Source: Symbiobacteriaceae bacterium
GTDB taxonomy: Bacteria > Bacillota > JAAYKD01 > WRDA01
Assembly: GCA_009779515.1 (NCBI GenBank)
Contig: WREE01000122.1
Coordinates: forward strand, 1 to 6,145
Direction of reading: 5' to 3'
Length of the DNA stretch: 6,145 nt
This document shows positions 1 to 5,273 of the stretch, piece after piece; within the stretch, counting starts at the first letter, position 1; each line of letters opens with the position of its first letter. The position numbers and the translations under genes were made by a program. Under the pieces are notes generated by a model. That model had not been told where the DNA came from. It saw only the letters and a list, made by a program, of their open reading frames with translations, and did no database searches.

Positions 1-74
1 CAGTTGTTGCCATGGCAGGGGTAATCAGGTGCTGCCTTGCATATTCGTAGTTACGTGTAAAAGGAGAGACCGTT
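1..74 (+). other. rnfA leader, probably the tail of an upstream rnf gene
   Basis: In clostridial rnf operons rnfE usually precedes rnfA, so its 3' end is expected here. Two frames could hold it: one stops at TAG 48-50 and its last residues read VVAMAGVIRCCLAYS; another stops at TAA 22-24. Neither fragment is long enough to identify. A strong Shine-Dalgarno AAGGAG at 61-66 sits 8 nt before the rnfA start. I see no promoter or terminator in this stretch, which fits rnfA being inside an operon. Confidence 0.3.
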
Positions 75-677
75 ATGGAAGCCATGCTCAGTATTTTCGC
101 CATACTTCTTTCCAGTATTTTAGTTAATAACTTTATCTTCGCGCAGTTTTTAGGCATTTGCCCTTTTTTAGGGGTTTCGAGTAAAATTGAGACTGCCGTC
201 GGTATGGGAGTTGCCGTGACCTTTGTTATGGCCATGGCTTCAGGGATTACCTGGTGTGTCCAAGTTTATGTTCTGGATGCTCTGGGTATCTCCTACCTGC
301 AAACAGTAGCTTTTATCCTTATAATTGCCGCTTTAGTGCAGTTTGTGGAAATGGTTATCCGAAAAAGTAGTCCCACTCTTTATACTGCGCTGGGGGTCTA
401 TCTACCGCTGATTACTACTAACTGCGCTGTTTTGGGAGTTACCGTACTCAACATTCGCCAGGAATATAACTTCCTGCAGTCGGTGCTCAACGGTTTCGGC
501 TCAGCTTTAGGCTTCCTGCTGGCAATTGTGCTGCTGGCTGGGGTACGTGAGCGTTTAAACTACTCCAAGATACCTAAATCCCTGGAGGGGTTCCCTATCT
601 CCATCATTTCTGCTGGGTTGATGTCGGTGGCATTTTATGGCTTTTCCGGTCTCTTTGCGGCACTGTTAAGCCAATAG
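75..677 (+). CDS. rnfA: RnfA, membrane subunit of the Rnf electron transport complex
   Basis: RnfA (RsxA) is an integral membrane subunit of the ferredoxin:NAD+ oxidoreductase that couples electron transfer to Na+ or H+ translocation. The 200-residue product is almost entirely hydrophobic, with about six membrane segments, and is close to the usual family length (about 190-200). Two family signatures are visible: NNFIFAQFLGICPFLGVS near residues 18-35 and PLITTNCAVLGV near 111-122. Their cysteines, C29 and C117, correspond to conserved RnfA cysteines; structural work on Rnf complexes places such RnfA/RnfE cysteines around a membrane-embedded iron-sulfur cluster. The ATG at 75 is supported by AAGGAG at 61-66. 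A second in-frame ATG (residue 4) lacks such a well-spaced site. The gene is followed by rnfB after 64 nt. Whether the pump uses Na+ or H+ cannot be told from this subunit. Confidence 0.96.
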   Translation: MEAMLSIFAILLSSILVNNFIFAQFLGICPFLGVSSKIETAVGMGVAVTFVMAMASGITWCVQVYVLDALGISYLQTVAFILIIAALVQFVEMVIRKSSPTLYTALGVYLPLITTNCAVLGVTVLNIRQEYNFLQSVLNGFGSALGFLLAIVLLAGVRERLNYSKIPKSLEGFPISIISAGLMSVAFYGFSGLFAALLSQ

Positions 678-695
678 TAGGTGAAATGGCAGGAA

Positions 696-711
696 GGGGC
701 TGGGTAGCCCC
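696..711 (+). repeat. small hairpin between rnfA and rnfB
   Basis: A perfect 6-bp inverted repeat, GGGGCT and AGCCCC, flanks a GGGT loop in the 64-nt rnfA-rnfB gap. No T-run follows, so it is not a standard intrinsic terminator. It could stabilise or process the mRNA between the two cistrons, or be chance. The rnfB ribosome site (GAAAGG, 726-731) lies outside the stem. Confidence 0.4.
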
Positions 712-741
712 CATCTAGCAATGTAGAAAGGCAGAGAGTGT

Positions 742-1773
742 ATGGATATACAAAGCATTTTCTCTATAGGGTTGTTGGGCGCGGCTTTTGGGGGGCTACT
801 GGCTTATGCTTCCCAGCAGTTTGCCGTGGAGGTCGACCCTCGAGTTGAGGCCATCTCCGCTGTGCTACCTGGAGCGAACTGCGGCGCGTGTTCCTTTCCA
901 GGTTGCAACGCTTTAGCTGAGGCTATCGTCAGCGGCTCTGTTCCTGTCAACGCTTGCCCAGTGGGGGGGGCTGCTGTGGCTGCCAAGGTCGCCTCCATCA
1001 TGGGAGTGACATCCAACTCCGATGAAAGGCGCTTAGTGGCTCACGTCTATTGCGCTCGCGGGTGTAACCGGCGCGCTCTTTACGAAGGCATTCCCAGTTG
1101 CCGTGCCGCTGCCGAAATTGCCGGCGGAAGCGATAGCTGTATTTGGTCATGTCTGGGGTTGGGAGATTGTGTCCGAGCTTGTCCTTTTGGTGCTCTGGTC
1201 ATCGACGATAAGGGAAAAGCGGTAGTGGATGAAGATAAATGCCAAAGCTGTGGTCTTTGTGCGAAAACCTGTCCCCGACGCGTCATCGGCATGGTTCCCG
1301 ACCATTGGTCAATTCATGTCAACTGCTCCTCCCAAGAACGAGGTGTAGCCGTGCGCAATACCGGTTGTGCGGTGGGTTGTCTGGCATGTGGCCTCTGCGA
1401 ACGAACTTGCCCCTTCCAAGCTATTCATGTCATCAATGAACAGAGCGATCGTGCTTTGGTGGAAAAGACGCGAGCGGTAAAAAGTCTGGCGGTCATCGAC
1501 TACTCCCTCTGTCGGGAGTGTCGCCTTTGTGCTGCTAAGTGTCCTACCCATGCCATCAAAGTGGATATTGCCAAAGCCTTCGATATAGTAGAAATTGACA
1601 GTACTGCCTGCGACGGTTGCACCGCATGTGTGGCGGCATGTCCAGTTCATGCCATCCAAGGGGAAGCAGGTCAAACTCATACGACAGATACTAGCTTATG
1701 CGTAGGCTGTGGTCTCTGCTTGAATGTATGCCCCACCAAGGCTATACACCGTATGGCCGTGACCGCAAATTAA
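742..1773 (+). CDS. rnfB: RnfB, polyferredoxin-type electron entry subunit of Rnf
   Basis: RnfB accepts electrons from reduced ferredoxin and passes them into the Rnf complex. The 343-residue protein starts with one membrane anchor (about residues 5-25). Next is the RnfB-type iron-sulfur domain with C47, C50, C55 and C72 in GANCGACSFPGC...ACP. The RnfB-specific stretch CIWSCLGLGDCVRACP holds C133, C137, C143 and C147. Five Cx2Cx2Cx3C ferredoxin motifs follow, starting at C167, C213, C257, C290 and C320. That is seven candidate [4Fe-4S] ligand sets and 33 cysteines in all. E. coli RsxB is much shorter (about 190 residues); long forms with extra C-terminal ferredoxin repeats are typical of anaerobic Firmicutes. 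The ATG start has only a moderate site (GAAAGG, 10 nt upstream) but begins exactly at the membrane anchor. The cluster number is inferred from motifs only. Confidence 0.96.
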   Translation: MDIQSIFSIGLLGAAFGGLLAYASQQFAVEVDPRVEAISAVLPGANCGACSFPGCNALAEAIVSGSVPVNACPVGGAAVAAKVASIMGVTSNSDERRLVAHVYCARGCNRRALYEGIPSCRAAAEIAGGSDSCIWSCLGLGDCVRACPFGALVIDDKGKAVVDEDKCQSCGLCAKTCPRRVIGMVPDHWSIHVNCSSQERGVAVRNTGCAVGCLACGLCERTCPFQAIHVINEQSDRALVEKTRAVKSLAVIDYSLCRECRLCAAKCPTHAIKVDIAKAFDIVEIDSTACDGCTACVAACPVHAIQGEAGQTHTTDTSLCVGCGLCLNVCPTKAIHRMAVTAN

Positions 1774-1791
1774 GTAAAGGATGCATATCTC

Positions 1792-2109
1792 GTGAGGAAA
1801 GTCGGTGAGGATGTGTCAAGTAACAACACCTATCGCCGGAAAAAAAAGACCACCAGTGTTAATATTTGGATAGCTGTCCTTATCTGTTTGGTTTGTATCG
1901 AGCTGGGAGGCTATTTAGGCATCTACCTGAGCCGTTGGGAGCAGCTAAAATGGTCAGGAGTAGCCCTGGAGATTGGTACTGAAAACCCCTGGTACCTCAA
2001 CACCGCTCTCCACGATATCAGTATCCTTTTTCGTGTGCGTTTTAACACAGGTTCTCTTCTCGGTTTATGTTTAGGTTTGGGTATTTACGGCATGTTGCGT
2101 CGCCGATGA
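1792..2109 (+). CDS. small membrane protein, DUF4321-like
   Basis: A 105-residue protein of unknown function. It has a basic N-terminus (RRKKK near residues 15-19), a membrane segment at about 24-46, a short extracytoplasmic stretch, and a second hydrophobic segment at about 86-102 ending in RRR. The C-terminal pattern (SILFRVRFNTGSLLGLCLGL) and the position directly before maf resemble the DUF4321 family of Clostridia; this is recalled similarity, not a search result. The start is GTG at 1792 with AAAGG at 1776-1780, 11 nt upstream. An in-frame GTG at 1813 is an alternative that would drop seven residues. The gene begins 18 nt after rnfB and its TGA overlaps the maf ATG, so it is probably co-transcribed and translationally coupled with maf. 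Confidence 0.75.
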   Translation: MRKVGEDVSSNNTYRRKKKTTSVNIWIAVLICLVCIELGGYLGIYLSRWEQLKWSGVALEIGTENPWYLNTALHDISILFRVRFNTGSLLGLCLGLGIYGMLRRR

Positions 2110-2693
2110 TGCCCGACAACTACCTTCCACTCATTCTGGCTAGTGCTTCACCCCGACGCCGGGAGCTACTGGCTCGTTTCCCTTTGCCTTTTACGGTTGT
2201 CCCTAGCCAAGTAGAAGAGAGCTTCTATAGCCATTTACCTCCCCGGGAGATGGTGATGCAACTCTCGGAAGCCAAAGCACGGGAGGTAGCAGCGCGGCAC
2301 CAGGGGCTCATTTTGGCTGCCGATACCACCGTCGTCCTGGGCAACGAGGTTATGGATAAGCCGCAAAATGCCTCGGAAGCTACCGTCATGCTTCAGCGCC
2401 TCTCGGGGAAGCGGCATCACGTCTATACCGGTATAACCCTGTTGGCAAGTAACAGCGGGACTTTAGTCCAAGAAGTGGAAGTTACTGCCGTGGAGTTTCG
2501 GACTCTTTCACCTGCTGAGCTGCAGCGCTATATAGCCACCGGCGAGTATCTCGATAAAGCCGGTGGCTATGCTGCCCAGGGGCAAGCTGCCGCTTTTATC
2601 GTGGGGGTTAATGGCTGCTACCACAATGTTATTGGGCTTCCGCTGCAGCGCTTGGGGGTTATGTTACAATCTTTCGGTTTGTCGTTGTTTTAA
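2106..2693 (+). CDS. maf: Maf-family nucleoside triphosphate pyrophosphatase
   Basis: Maf proteins hydrolyse nucleoside triphosphates to monophosphates and pyrophosphate, removing non-canonical or surplus pyrimidine nucleotides; in Bacillus, excess Maf blocks septum formation. The product has the family landmarks: LILASASPRRRELL near residues 9-22, the metal/catalytic region ADTTVV with D73, MLQRLSGKRHHVYTG in the centre, and DKAGGYAAQG plus NVIGLPL toward the C-terminus. ADTTVV fits the dTTP/UTP-specific (YhdE-like) branch better than the m7GTP branch. I place the start at ATG 2106, whose ATGA overlaps the upstream stop; the next codon (2109) is also ATG. An open frame runs back to ATG 2067, but those 13 residues would lie within the upstream gene and precede the normal Maf N-terminus. 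Length is 195 residues, usual for the family. Confidence 0.94.
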   Translation: MMPDNYLPLILASASPRRRELLARFPLPFTVVPSQVEESFYSHLPPREMVMQLSEAKAREVAARHQGLILAADTTVVLGNEVMDKPQNASEATVMLQRLSGKRHHVYTGITLLASNSGTLVQEVEVTAVEFRTLSPAELQRYIATGEYLDKAGGYAAQGQAAAFIVGVNGCYHNVIGLPLQRLGVMLQSFGLSLF

Positions 2694-2803
2694 CCATTAC
2701 CCCAAACGCTTTCCCTCTCTAGCATCTCCGATGTGTCTGGGGTGCTTTCGCCTAAAGGCTGGAACCCGAATACCGGTTAGGGGGAATATATACGTCCCAG
2801 GAA

Positions 2804-3457
2804 ATGCCACGGGAGAAACTTATCGCCTATGGTGCCGACCACTTAAGTGATGCTGAACTACTTTCGTTAATCTTACGCACCGGATATGCAGGTAAAGCGG
2901 TTTTAGATTGGTCTCAGGAGTTGCTGCAACGGCATGGCGGTTGGTCGGGGTTAGCCCAGCTCACTGCCGAAGACTTTTTAAACAGGAAAAACCCCGAACG
3001 GGGCTTTGGCGAGGCTAAAACTGCCGAACTGTTGGCCGTCATTGAAATAGGGCGCCGTATCGCCCGGGGGCGTTTGGAGCAAGCCTCGTTAACCACCCCC
3101 GATGATGCTGCCAACTTGTTATATAGCATCTTTAAAGGGGTTAACCAGGAATGTTTTAGCGTCCTTTCGCTGTCCGTGCGTTCTCGCCTGATTAAAGCCG
3201 ATACCGTCTTTGTGGGCACTATCGACCACGCGCTAGTTCAGCCCCGGGAAGTTTTCGCATATGCCTTGCGCCGGGGTGCAGCCAAAATAATTGTTGCCCA
3301 TAATCATCCCAGTGGCGACCCTACGCCCAGCCGAGACGATGAGGTGGTGACCTTGCGCTTGTCAGAGGCAGGTAAGCTTATGGGGATCGATTTGCTGGAT
3401 CATATTATCATCGGCGACGGGGCTTATACCTCCTTGAAAAGTCAAGGTGTATTCTAA
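2804..3457 (+). CDS. radC: RadC family protein (JAB/MPN metalloprotease-like domain)
   Basis: RadC (UPF0758) has an N-terminal helix-hairpin-helix region and a C-terminal JAB1/MPN+ domain; its cellular role is unsettled, and the old DNA-repair label is not well supported. Visible here are PREKLIAYGADHLSDAELLS at the N-terminus, RGFGEAKTAELLAVIEIGRR (about 66-85) as the hairpin region, and the JAMM metal site HNHPSGDPTPSRDD with H166, H168 and D179, plus E116 upstream. DHIIIGDGAYTSLKSQG closes the domain. At 217 residues it is slightly short, lacking the usual few residues before PRE. The ATG has no properly spaced Shine-Dalgarno: AGGA at 2799-2802 is too close and AGGGGG at 2779-2784 too far. 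The frame is open back to TAA 2753, so a non-ATG start a few codons upstream is possible. It follows maf after 110 nt and normally neighbours mreB. Confidence 0.93.
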   Translation: MPREKLIAYGADHLSDAELLSLILRTGYAGKAVLDWSQELLQRHGGWSGLAQLTAEDFLNRKNPERGFGEAKTAELLAVIEIGRRIARGRLEQASLTTPDDAANLLYSIFKGVNQECFSVLSLSVRSRLIKADTVFVGTIDHALVQPREVFAYALRRGAAKIIVAHNHPSGDPTPSRDDEVVTLRLSEAGKLMGIDLLDHIIIGDGAYTSLKSQGVF

Positions 3458-3473
3458 GCTGCTCGCTCCCCTA

Positions 3474-3499
3474 TATCTCTCCCCTCGTATTTAGAGATA
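3474..3499 (+). repeat. hairpin in the radC-mreC gap
   Basis: TATCTCT at 3474-3480 and AGAGATA at 3493-3499 form a perfect 7-bp inverted repeat with a 12-nt loop. TTTT follows at 3512-3515, too far from the stem for a good intrinsic terminator. It may be a weak attenuator or a chance pairing. The stem is AU-rich and ends 20 nt before the mreC Shine-Dalgarno. Confidence 0.35.
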
Positions 3500-3534
3500 C
3501 TAAGGTATAGCTTTTCGTCAGGAGGCGGTAGCTA

Positions 3535-4407
3535 ATGTTCTTACGTGACTCCCGTCGCTGGCTGGCTATCGTCGCTCTATTGGTCTTGGTCCTTTCCCTC
3601 CTTAGCTGGATGGATGTCCGCTTCAACCGTCAGCCTCTGCTGGTCTTTGTGCAAAATGGCTTACGTCAGGTGGTTGCCCCTTTGCAGGATGCTATGCAAC
3701 GCACTTTTGCCGTTGCCAGACAAGGTATTCAAAATCTGCAGGAGTTGGGGGAGTTACGCCAGGAGAACCAGCGTTTGCGTCAGGAAAACGATGCTATCCT
3801 AGAGCAAGCTTTGCTGCTCATGGAGCTTAGAGCCGAAAACAGCCGCCTCAGGGAGCTACTGGAGTTTACGAAAACCAATGTGGAGTATACCTTTTGCCCG
3901 GCGTTGATTATCGGCTGGCCTCTTGCTTGGTCCAGCCGTTTTATTCTCAATGTGGGGACAGCTGATGGCGTGCGCATCGATTTTCCCGTGCGTACCCCTC
4001 GGGGACTAATAGGTCGTATTGTGCAAGTCACCAGTAACTCCTCAGAGTTGATGCTTCTTTCCGACGAGCTATCCGGAGTGGGGGGGCGCATTATCTCCAG
4101 TGGGGCTTTAGGTATTGTGCGTGGGATGGGAAGTCAAGTTCCTCACCTGGAGATGATCAATATCTCTCTGGATGCCCATGTGGAGCCTGGGGACAGGGTA
4201 GTCACTTCCGGATTGGGAGGCAACTTCCCTCCGGGGATTCTCATAGGCACCGTTATCCGGGTAGTTACCGATAGCACCGGCTTGCACAAAACGGCGACCG
4301 TGCAAATGACAGAAGATACCTTTTCCTTGTATGAGGTGTTAGTCATTGTCTCTCAAGTAGAAATATCTGCCGAAGAACCTACCGAGGCAACTCAGGTGGA
4401 ACCATGA
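3535..4407 (+). CDS. mreC: MreC, rod-shape-determining scaffold protein
   Basis: MreC links the cytoplasmic MreB filaments to the periplasmic/outer-face wall synthases PBP2 and RodA and activates them during lateral wall growth. The 290-residue protein has one N-terminal membrane anchor (about residues 9-25). A coiled coil follows (about 64-112, rich in LRQEN/LRxE heptads), then the beta-barrel MreC domain. Domain landmarks are FILNVGTADGVRIDFPV (136-152), GLIGRI (157-162) and GDRVVTSGLGGNFPPGILIG (219-238). Length is normal. The ATG is set by a strong AGGAGG at 3520-3525, 9 nt upstream. Its TGA overlaps the mreD ATG, so the two are translationally coupled. The acidic C-terminal tail after residue 275 is variable in the family. 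Confidence 0.96.
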   Translation: MFLRDSRRWLAIVALLVLVLSLLSWMDVRFNRQPLLVFVQNGLRQVVAPLQDAMQRTFAVARQGIQNLQELGELRQENQRLRQENDAILEQALLLMELRAENSRLRELLEFTKTNVEYTFCPALIIGWPLAWSSRFILNVGTADGVRIDFPVRTPRGLIGRIVQVTSNSSELMLLSDELSGVGGRIISSGALGIVRGMGSQVPHLEMINISLDAHVEPGDRVVTSGLGGNFPPGILIGTVIRVVTDSTGLHKTATVQMTEDTFSLYEVLVIVSQVEISAEEPTEATQVEP

Positions 4408-4922
4408 CCAAGCGTATTTTTTTGTCTACCATAACGCTGCTCATTTTTCTATGCCAAACTACCGTGCTGCCTCAGCTCCTTCTCTACCGTTTTCGTATCG
4501 ACCTGCTCCTCCTCTGGGTGGTATCATACGGTTTATTAACCAGCGCTGCCGAAGGGTTGCGCTTCGGTTTATTAGTCGGGCTATTCTATGATTTAGCTAT
4601 AGGTTTCCCTTTTGCCCTGCATACTCTAGTTAAGGGGGTAGCAGGTTTTTTGGCAGGGATTTTAGCCAACACCTTCTTTCGCGAGCAGTTGCGTCTGCCG
4701 TTGATTATCCAAAGTGCGGCGATCACCCTGCAAGAGGTTGCTCTCTTCACCTGGCACTTTATGATGTTCGGTAGTCATTTTCCTTGGGACGACCAGGTGA
4801 GCAGCGAGTTAATCTTGTTGCTACTTTATTCCCTCTGCTTCGCAGCTCTTATCTACCGTCTGACGGCACATTTGGTGTCATGGCTGGAGCGTACCGCCTA
4901 TGAGCGCAGCGAGCGCAAGTAG
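4404..4922 (+). CDS. mreD: MreD, rod-shape-determining membrane protein
   Basis: MreD is a polytopic membrane partner of MreC in the elongasome. The 172-residue product is hydrophobic with about five or six membrane segments and carries the family stretch GLLVGLFYDLAIGFPFALHT (about 55-74), in which the YDL...G pattern is the best-conserved MreD feature. A polar, charged tail (ERTAYERSERK) ends the protein. The start ATG overlaps the mreC stop (ATGA, 4404-4407), with AGGTGG at 4394-4399 as a closely spaced ribosome site. The stop lies 16 nt before the proposed left boundary of the inserted element, so the coding sequence appears intact. Confidence 0.94.
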   Translation: MTKRIFLSTITLLIFLCQTTVLPQLLLYRFRIDLLLLWVVSYGLLTSAAEGLRFGLLVGLFYDLAIGFPFALHTLVKGVAGFLAGILANTFFREQLRLPLIIQSAAITLQEVALFTWHFMMFGSHFPWDDQVSSELILLLLYSLCFAALIYRLTAHLVSWLERTAYERSERK

Positions 4923-4934
4923 TTGTGTTGCCCC

Positions 4935-4938
4935 TTAC
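4935..4938 (+). other. putative target/cleavage tetranucleotide TTAC at left end
   Basis: IS608-type IS200/IS605 elements insert 3' to TTAC, which stays in the left flank and is recognised by a guide tetranucleotide (AAAG in IS608) at the foot of the left-end hairpin. Here TTAC lies 18 nt before the left hairpin and AAAG (4953-4956) sits directly at its foot. In TnpB systems the same sequence acts as the target-adjacent motif. The boundary is inferred, since no empty site is available for comparison. Confidence 0.55.
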
Positions 4939-4956
4939 CGAAAGTATGGCGTAAAG

Positions 4957-4977
4957 CCCCTTTCTTTAGATATGGGG
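4957..4977 (+). repeat. left-end transposon hairpin
   Basis: An imperfect stem-loop: CCCC pairs with GGGG, then TTTC pairs imperfectly with GATA around a TTTA loop, with an unpaired T and a T-T mismatch. The preceding AAAG and the following ATATAAGCC are typical of IS608-like left ends. It would be the TnpA recognition hairpin on the transferred single strand. Confidence 0.65.
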
Positions 4978-5002
4978 ATATAAGCCTTCTTAGAATTTCT
5001 CG

Positions 5003-5031
5003 TTGCCTTAACCTTCGGTTCGCAGTATAAT
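5003..5031 (+). promoter_or_regulatory. strong sigma-A-type promoter inside the mini-element
   Basis: The -35 box TTGCCT (5003-5008, four of six consensus bases) is separated by exactly 17 nt from a perfect -10 box TATAAT (5026-5031). Transcription would start near 5038-5040 and run toward the right end and mrdA. It is the best promoter-like sequence I found in the window. It lies inside the element, so it would make the internal RNA independent of host-operon transcription and could also supply extra mrdA mRNA. Confidence 0.68.
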
Positions 5032-5139
5032 ACTAGGTAGTTCCTTGAAACTTGAATACAGTATGTGGTTCTAGCAGTCAATCATCTGCTAGGTAAAACT
5101 GTATGTGTGTTTTAATACCTGAAACGAAAACCAAGTTAA

Positions 5140-5256
5140 GGTATAGATACTCAAAGAATTAATTCGGTGGGGTACACCGAAATATACGCTCGGGGAGAGT
5201 ATGTAAGACTACAAAGGGTAGCGACGCTCGATGAACCGAGAACCCCCTGGCTTTAG
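5140..5256 (+). pseudogene. possible vestige of the tnpB 3' end
   Basis: One frame stays open for 38 codons after TAA 5137-5139 and ends at TAG 5254-5256, which falls in the loop of the right-end hairpin. The peptide contains GYTEIYARGEYVRLQ and ends DEPRTPWL. In full-length elements tnpB commonly ends in or next to this hairpin with a tail of this kind, and the guide RNA overlaps the tnpB 3' end. No zinc-ribbon or RuvC motif is present, there is no start codon or ribosome site, and the rest of the gene is missing. The similarity is recalled, not searched, and the open frame may be chance. Confidence 0.35.
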
Positions 5257-5264
5257 CCGTGGGG
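5243..5264 (+). repeat. right-end transposon hairpin
   Basis: CCCCCTGGC and GCCGTGGGG pair around a TTTA loop, with one C-T mismatch and one T-G wobble. This sequence form is very characteristic of IS200/IS605 right ends and of the 3' hairpin of TnpB guide RNAs. It is followed by AGATGTCAG, where TCAG (5270-5273) is the likely cleavage site. There is no T-run, so it is not a terminator. Confidence 0.72.
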
Positions 5265-5273
5265 AGATGTCAG

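Larger units (their letters stand above)
4939..5273 (+). mobile_element. non-autonomous IS200/IS605-family mini-element between mreD and mrdA
   Basis: Both subterminal hairpins of this family are present in the expected form. The left one (4957-4977) has a CCCC/GGGG base, an inner CTTTAG tip, and AAAG at its foot. The right one (5243-5264) is nine positions long with one mismatch, has a TTTA loop, and is followed by TCAG at 5270-5273. There are no terminal inverted repeats or target duplication, as expected for Y1-transposase (TnpA) elements. No tnpA and no complete tnpB fit in the 335 bp, so movement would require TnpA in trans. Such miniature relatives are known from several bacteria. Excision would leave mreD and mrdA 48 nt apart, a normal operon gap. 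Ends were judged by eye; a boundary error of a few bases is possible. Confidence 0.72.

Noticed and set aside
1309..1680. 123-residue reverse-strand ORF opposite rnfB
   Set aside because: It lies fully inside rnfB, whose frame has intact ferredoxin motifs, and it has no recognisable domain or ribosome site. It is a shadow frame.
2067..2108. Longer Maf starting at ATG 2067
   Set aside because: The extra 13 residues lie inside the upstream gene and precede the normal Maf N-terminus. The ATGATG at 2106-2111 overlapping the upstream stop fits both length and coupling.
2694..2803. Promoter or terminator in the maf-radC gap
   Set aside because: ACCCCA near 2699 and TGGGGT near 2738 can pair, but the loop is very long and there is no T-run. 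No -35/-10 pair with acceptable spacing was found.
3501..3510. TAAGGTATAG shared between the radC-mreC gap and the element RNA (5137-5146)
   Set aside because: Ten shared bases with no common flanking sequence or structure are compatible with chance.
5130..5225. Group I intron / IStron core motifs (AAGGTATAGATAC and AGACTAC resemble S and R elements)
   Set aside because: The two motifs are in the wrong order for a group I intron (S-like before R-like), and the 335 bp lack the other core pairings. The insert is also between genes, with no split coding sequence to splice.
5243..5264. Rho-independent terminator for mreD
   Set aside because: The stem is GC-rich, but the following bases are AGATGTCAGC with no T-run. 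The paired left-end hairpin and TTTA loop identify it better as a transposon end.
4939..5273. HEARO/IscB-type omega RNA
   Set aside because: IscB guide RNAs carry the guide at their 5' end at the left boundary. Here the promoter faces the right end and the terminal hairpin is of TnpB type, so the guide would be 3'.
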